A stretch of DNA of 64,000 bases. It comes from Pseudomonas fluvialis. GTDB lineage: Bacteria; Pseudomonadota; Gammaproteobacteria; Pseudomonadales; Pseudomonadaceae. The stretch is taken from the NCBI RefSeq assembly GCF_014207935.1, contig NZ_JACHLL010000001.1, positions 1,012,009 through 1,076,008 on the forward strand. The letters run 5' to 3'. Below, in pieces: positions 60,161 through 64,000 of this stretch (the first letter of the stretch is position 1; each line of letters starts with the position of its first letter). Made by a program: the position numbers and the translations under genes. The notes below the pieces were generated by a model, which searched no databases, was not told the origin of the DNA, and saw nothing but the letters and a program-made list of their open reading frames with translations.

Positions 60161-61384
60161 ATGTCCGGTGCGCTCTCGCATATCCGCGTCCTCGATTTGT
60201 CCCGCGTGCTGGCTGGCCCCTGGGCCGGGCAGACCCTGGCCGATCTCGGCGCCGAGGTGATCAAGGTCGAGCGTCCCGGCAGCGGCGACGATACCCGCCA
60301 CTGGGGTCCGCCCTACGTGAAAGACGCGCAGGGTAACGACACCCGCGAGGCGGCCTACTTCCAGAGCGCCAACCGCAACAAGCAGTCGCTGACCGTGGAC
60401 TTCACCCAGGCCGAGGGTCAGCGCCTGATCCGCGAGCTGGCGGCGCGGTGCGACGTGGTGCTGGAGAACTTCAAGGTCGGTGGCCTCAAGGCCTACGGTC
60501 TCGATTACGAATCGCTGAAAGCGGTGAACCCGCGACTGATCTACTGCTCCATCACCGGCTTCGGGCAGGACGGGCCCTACGCCAAGCGAGCAGGCTACGA
60601 CTTCATGATCCAGGGTCTCGGAGGCTTGATGAGCCTCACCGGGCGCCCGGAAGGTGAAGCGGGCGCCGGCCCCATGAAGGTCGGCGTGGCGCTCACCGAT
60701 ATCCTCACCGGGCTATACGCCACGGTCGGGGTGCTGGCCGCGCTCAACCAGCGCGAACAGTCGGGTCTGGGCCAGCATATCGATGTGGCCCTGCTCGACG
60801 TGCAGGTGGCCTGCCTGGCCAACCAGGCCATGAATTACCTGTGCACCGGACGCTCGCCCAAGCGCCTGGGCAATGCCCACCCGAACATCGTGCCCTACCA
60901 GGATTTCCCCAGCGCCGATGGCGATTTCATCCTGGCGGTGGGCAACGACAGTCAGTTCGGCAAGTTTTGCGAGGTTGCCGGCCTTACGGCTTTGGCCGGT
61001 GACTCGCGCTTTTCCACCAACAAGGCTCGCGTGGCCAACCGCGACGAGCTGATCCCGCTGATCCGCCAGGCCACGGTGTTCAAGACCACCGCCGAGTGGG
61101 TGCAACTGCTGGAGGCGGCCGGCGTGCCCTGCGGGCCGATCAACGACCTGGCCCAGGTCTTCGCCGACCCCCAGGTGCAGGCCCGTGGCCTGCGCGTGGA
61201 CATGCCCAACAGCTACGGCGGCGTCACCCCGCAGGTGGCCAGTCCGCTGCGCCTGTCGGCGACGCCGGTGCAATACCGCAACGCGCCACCGACCCTGGGC
61301 GAGCATACCGCCGAGGTGCTGCAGCGCCTGCTGGGGCTGGATAGCGCCGCTCAGGCTCAGTTGCGTGAGCAGGGCGTGATCTGA
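60161..61384 (+). CDS. gcdG: CaiB/BaiF family CoA-transferase (succinyl-CoA:glutarate, GcdG)
   Basis: 407 residues from the ATG at 60161 after TGGAGG. It has the class III CoA-transferase fold with VLDLSRVLAGPWAGQTLADLGA, FQSANRNKQSLTVDF, the Asp nucleophile in YDFMIQGLGGLMSLTG and VPCGPINDLAQVFADPQV. It activates glutarate to glutaryl-CoA for GcdH. Activity on glutarate follows from the gcdH context. Confidence 0.92.
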   Translation: MSGALSHIRVLDLSRVLAGPWAGQTLADLGAEVIKVERPGSGDDTRHWGPPYVKDAQGNDTREAAYFQSANRNKQSLTVDFTQAEGQRLIRELAARCDVVLENFKVGGLKAYGLDYESLKAVNPRLIYCSITGFGQDGPYAKRAGYDFMIQGLGGLMSLTGRPEGEAGAGPMKVGVALTDILTGLYATVGVLAALNQREQSGLGQHIDVALLDVQVACLANQAMNYLCTGRSPKRLGNAHPNIVPYQDFPSADGDFILAVGNDSQFGKFCEVAGLTALAGDSRFSTNKARVANRDELIPLIRQATVFKTTAEWVQLLEAAGVPCGPINDLAQVFADPQVQARGLRVDMPNSYGGVTPQVASPLRLSATPVQYRNAPPTLGEHTAEVLQRLLGLDSAAQAQLREQGVI

Positions 61385-61395
61385 TTCGACGAGTC

Positions 61396-61460
61396 AAACG
61401 GGGCGGATCGTGCTGCACAATGGCTTGCGCCAGCACGGTTCGCCCCGTTTCCTTTTTCAA
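61396..61460. terminator. Terminator after gcdG
   Basis: AAACGGGGCG (61396-61405) pairs with CGCCCCGTTT (61441-61450), with an inner stem CGTGCTG/CAGCACG, followed rightward by CCTTTTTC. Convergent gene at 61457 begins its 3' end here. Confidence 0.7.
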
Positions 61461-62314
61461 GCCGTCGCGCTCGCTGCCGCATTGCTCGGTTGCGGCAGGA
61501 TTTCCTTCCAGCGCGCGATCATCGAGCTGTTGTCTTCCTGCCAGGGGTGAAAGCCCGGACGGAAGTACTGCAGGTAGTCCGGAATCACCCCGCTGACGAT
61601 GCCGTTCCAGCCGAACAGGCGCCACAGGCCACGGGCCAGCACCTTCGGGTTGGTATGCAGGCCGTCGGCCTTGAGGAAAGCCCAGGTGTAGCGCACGCAG
61701 TAGCCGAGCAGGCCGGTGGAGCCGGCCAGCAGCAGGCGCACTCGCCCCCAGTAGCTGCCGACCACGTCCTGATAAAGGTCGAAGGCCACAGCCTTGTGCT
61801 CGATCTCCTCGATGGCATGCCAGACCCACAGCGCGCGTACCGATGGATCCAGGCCTTCGATCAACCTGGGGTCGCGCAGCATGCGCTGGGCGAGGATGGC
61901 GGTGATGTGCTCCAGGCCCGCGGTGGCGCCCAGCATCTGCTTGGGCGTGAGCATCGTGCGGGCGCGGGTGAGGAGGAAGCGGGTCAGCTTCAGCGCAGGC
62001 TCTATCACCGGGCCATAGCCCTGGCCTTCGAGCATCTGATTGAAGGTCTCGTGCTCCTTGGAGTGCATTGCCTCCTGGCCGATGAAGCCGGAGATTTCCT
62101 TCTGCCGGACCTTGTCCTCGACGCGATCGCGCAGGGCGCGCACCGAGTCGACGAAGAAGCGCTCGCCATCCGGGAAGGTCAGCGACAGGGCATTGAGGAA
62201 GTGAGTGCACACCGGGTCGTTCAACGCCCAGTAGCGGGGGATATCGGTGAACGCGAAGTCCATGCGCCGTACGCTGATATCGACCTGGGCAGGCTTCTGG
62301 TGATTACGGGCCAT
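61457..62314 (-). CDS. Metal-dependent hydrolase, ferritin-like membrane-associated family (PF10118)
   Basis: 285 residues. The diiron-like ligands are in GQEAMHSKEHETFNQML and HAIEEIEHKAVAFDLY. A hydrophobic stretch near residues 190-215 suggests membrane association. PF10118 members are annotated as metal-dependent hydrolases, and their substrates are uncertain. It is divergent from the AraC gene. Confidence 0.8.
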   Translation of the reverse strand: MARNHQKPAQVDISVRRMDFAFTDIPRYWALNDPVCTHFLNALSLTFPDGERFFVDSVRALRDRVEDKVRQKEISGFIGQEAMHSKEHETFNQMLEGQGYGPVIEPALKLTRFLLTRARTMLTPKQMLGATAGLEHITAILAQRMLRDPRLIEGLDPSVRALWVWHAIEEIEHKAVAFDLYQDVVGSYWGRVRLLLAGSTGLLGYCVRYTWAFLKADGLHTNPKVLARGLWRLFGWNGIVSGVIPDYLQYFRPGFHPWQEDNSSMIARWKEILPQPSNAAASATA

Positions 62315-62456
62315 CTACGGACTCTCCTTTCGGCCGGTGAGCGGCCGCGCTGCTGCTGCTTATATCTGTCTGCCCCCGAAGCGTTGGGGAGTGCTTTGTG
62401 CGCTGCAGTGTGGCGCGCCTTGTATGGGCTGTCTGGTCGGAGGAGGTCTAACTTTG

Positions 62457-63506
62457 GTGGAAACGGGCCAGATGCCGGTGCAGGAAGCCTTTCAGGGTGT
62501 GCCGGGCATCTATCTATTGCTGCTGTGCGATGTGGTCCGGCGTCTCGGACATGATGAGCAGCAGGTGATCGAGGGGTTGGGGGTGACGCGCGCCGGCCTG
62601 CTGCAGCCGGATAGTCGCATATCCCTGCTCACCGGCTTTCAGGCGGCGCAGCGTGCCGTGGCCTTGGCTGGCGATCAGGGTTTGGGGCTGATCTATGCGC
62701 GGGCCATGAATGTCACCATGCACGGCTCGCTTGGCATGCTTGCACTGGCCAGCCCCAATATTGGCGAGGCACTGCAGGCTGCCATGCGCTTTATGGCCCT
62801 GCGCGTGCCTTTCCTGCGTGCAGAGTTGCTGCGTGGTAGTACCCAGTGGCGGATCGTCTTCAGCCCCCGCGTAGCGTTGGGTGAGCCAGAGGTGTTTGTA
62901 ATGGAGGCCGTGCTGGTGGGGTTGGCTTATGTGGCGGAGCAGCTGCTGGGTCAGCCGCTGCAGGGTGGGCGCATCCATATGCCTGGCCGTCAGCCTGCTT
63001 ACTGGGCGCAGTTCCGGGCGAGCCTGCCGGCGCCGATCCGGTACGAGTCGGGAGAGTGGGCGCTGCTATTGCCGGTGAGTCTGTCCGAGGCGCGGCCGCG
63101 TCTGGCCGATCCCGTTGCCGCAGGTTTTGCCCGGGAGCAGTGTGAGCAGGAATACCGGCAGTTGGTGGCGCTGCGCAGCAGCGTGCGTCAGCAAGTCGAG
63201 GAGCACTTGCGCATGAGTGATGCAGCGCAGGCGCTGCCAACCCTCGAGGAGATGGCGCTGCGTGTGCACCTGTCACCGCGCACCTTGAAGCGTCGTCTCC
63301 AGGAGCAGGGGGTGAGCTATCGCCTGCTGCTGGATGCCGAATTGCGCCAGCGCTGCTGTCGCTTGCTGGAAAGTCGCCATCTGTCTATTAGCGAAGTGGC
63401 CTGGCAGCTCGGCTTTGCCGATGTCTCCAATTTCACCCGCACCTTCCGCCGCCTCACCGGCTATCCACCGCGAGCCTGGCGAGCTGAGCAGCAGGCGGCT
63501 ATATAG
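62457..63506 (+). CDS. AraC family transcriptional regulator
   Basis: 349 residues if started at GTG 62457, which has AGGAGGT 9 nt upstream; TTG 62454 and ATG 62472 are in frame too. An N-terminal arabinose-binding-like domain (PF12625 type) of about 190 residues precedes the C-terminal double helix-turn-helix (PTLEEMALRVHLSPRTLKRRLQEQG; ISEVAWQLGFADVSNFTRTFRRLTG). OruR/ArgR-like regulators share this layout. It is divergent from the PF10118 gene, a likely target. Confidence 0.85.
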   Translation: METGQMPVQEAFQGVPGIYLLLLCDVVRRLGHDEQQVIEGLGVTRAGLLQPDSRISLLTGFQAAQRAVALAGDQGLGLIYARAMNVTMHGSLGMLALASPNIGEALQAAMRFMALRVPFLRAELLRGSTQWRIVFSPRVALGEPEVFVMEAVLVGLAYVAEQLLGQPLQGGRIHMPGRQPAYWAQFRASLPAPIRYESGEWALLLPVSLSEARPRLADPVAAGFAREQCEQEYRQLVALRSSVRQQVEEHLRMSDAAQALPTLEEMALRVHLSPRTLKRRLQEQGVSYRLLLDAELRQRCCRLLESRHLSISEVAWQLGFADVSNFTRTFRRLTGYPPRAWRAEQQAAI

Positions 63507-63544
63507 AAGTAACAGAGAATATTCGACTTTTTCGCTGTAGGGGG

Positions 63545-63572
63545 TTTACAGGGTTATTGATATCTGTAGAAT
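63545..63572 (+). promoter_or_regulatory. rRNA operon promoter P1
   Basis: TTTACA (63545-63550), 16-bp spacer, TAGAAT (63567-63572), then a GC-rich discriminator GCGCCCCTCG. Confidence 0.75.
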
Positions 63573-63649
63573 GCGCCCCTCGCTGACGCGTACCTAGGTA
63601 AGCAGATGCGGCAAGTGATTGAAATAGAAAGAAATTTTCTAAATCACAT

Positions 63650-63677
63650 TTGACAGCAACCAGGTTCGCTGTAGAAT
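63650..63677 (+). promoter_or_regulatory. rRNA operon promoter P2
   Basis: Consensus -35 TTGACA (63650-63655), 16-bp spacer and TAGAAT (63672-63677), preceded by an A/T-rich UP-like element (AAAGAAATTTTC type, about 63621-63640) and followed by GCGCGCCTCG. Confidence 0.88.
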
Positions 63678-63753
63678 GCGCGCCTCGCTGAAGCGAAGTA
63701 GAAATCGCGAAGCGGCAAGTGACTGAAGTAGAAAGAAATTTTCGAAAAAGAGC

Positions 63754-63781
63754 TTGACAGGTTGAAGAGGTGCTGTAGAAT
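63754..63781 (+). promoter_or_regulatory. rRNA operon promoter P3
   Basis: Consensus -35 TTGACA (63754-63759), 16-bp spacer and TAGAAT (63776-63781), preceded by a near copy of the P2 UP-like sequence (about 63726-63750) and followed by GCGCGCCTCG. Confidence 0.88.
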
Positions 63782-63816
63782 GCGCGCCTCGGTTGAGACG
63801 AAAGACTTAACCAAAC

Positions 63817-63827
63817 GCTCTTTAACA
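63817..63827 (+). promoter_or_regulatory. rRNA boxA antitermination site
   Basis: GCTCTTTAACA matches the boxA consensus for NusB/NusE loading, 36 bp after P3 and within the 16S leader. Confidence 0.85.
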
Positions 63828-63976
63828 AGTTGAATCAAGCAATTCGTGTGGGTGCTTGTGATAGTAAGACTGATGATTGAAAGATTATCAGCAACACAAG
63901 TAACACTCGTGAATTCATGAGTTTATTTGCGATTGCTGAGCCAAGTTTAGGGTTTTCTCAAAACCCAAGCAGTATT

Positions 63977-64000
63977 GAACTGAAGAGTTTGATCATGGCT
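63977..64000 (+). rRNA. rrs: 16S ribosomal RNA (first bases only)
   Basis: The last 24 bases begin GAACTGAAGAGTTTGATC, the conserved 5' end of 16S rRNA in Pseudomonas; the gene continues beyond the window. The 150-nt leader from boxA to here holds the usual upstream half of the RNase III processing stem. Confidence 0.95.

Noticed and set aside
63499..63838. Short minus-strand open frames near the right edge
   Set aside because: They are antisense to the tandem rrn promoters and their repeated upstream elements.

Overview
The window is a GC-rich, densely packed chromosomal segment of a Pseudomonas species. Gene order supports this strongly. It contains the blocks dsbA / nuclease / dgcP, ridA-spoT-rpoZ-gmk-yicC / rph, crc / pyrE, argB-algC-dut-coaBC / radC / rpmB-rpmG, kauB / MFS / pauB / lrp / dadA-ridA-dadX / pauR / cycB / rep / proE-like, and gcdR / gcdH-gcdG, all of which match the genus. 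Several breaks relative to the familiar P. aeruginosa order (a CRY-DASH gene after dgcP, the 8-23 kb accessory stretch, gcdRHG next to the proE/MATE/LysR block, and an rrn operon at the right edge) argue for another species of the genus.

Layout. 0-7.6 kb: 3' end of dsbA, a predicted nuclease, the diguanylate cyclase DgcP, a CRY-DASH photolyase, MarC, a lipoprotein peptidoglycan amidase (AmpDh2 type) and a CSS-EAL phosphodiesterase. 7.6-23.6 kb is the more variable part: a DUF1330 protein, an SpmA-SpmB fusion, two chemoreceptors, a 500-bp non-coding inverted-repeat element, a DUF5924 membrane protein, an Aer aerotaxis receptor downstream of a globin-coupled GGDEF/EAL enzyme, a four-gene cluster (BASS transporter, epimerase, heme-motif Vgb-like propeller, MFS), and TerC behind a structured leader. 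23.7-29.4 kb: a leftward run yicC-gmk-rpoZ-spoT-ridA-lipoprotein-repeat protein. 29.5-40.6 kb: housekeeping genes for RNA processing, carbon catabolite repression (crc), pyrimidine, arginine, alginate/LPS sugar, dUTP, CoA and ribosomal proteins.

40.6-50.8 kb is an amino-acid and polyamine catabolic region. KauB and PauB-type enzymes oxidise polyamine-derived intermediates under a PauR-type repressor, and Lrp sits divergent from dadA-ridA-dadX, which racemises and oxidises alanine. 50.9-58 kb: Rep helicase, a ProE-like c-di-GMP phosphodiesterase, a MATE exporter, a LysR regulator and an SRPBCC protein. 57.8-61.4 kb: glutarate / glutaryl-CoA degradation (gcdR, gcdH, gcdG). 61.4-63.5 kb: a ferritin-like membrane hydrolase and an AraC regulator. 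The window ends in the promoter region of an rRNA operon with three tandem, nearly identical promoters, a boxA and the first 24 bases of 16S rRNA.

Four c-di-GMP enzymes and two chemoreceptors lie within 55 kb. The most unusual points are the oxygen-sensing pair (globin-coupled GGDEF/EAL plus Aer) with a terminator almost touching its start codon, the Shine-Dalgarno-sequestering junction upstream of terC, the large inverted-repeat element at 11.3-11.9 kb, the secreted heme-motif propeller cluster, the 51-bp repeat protein gene, and a strong terminator inside the dad operon.
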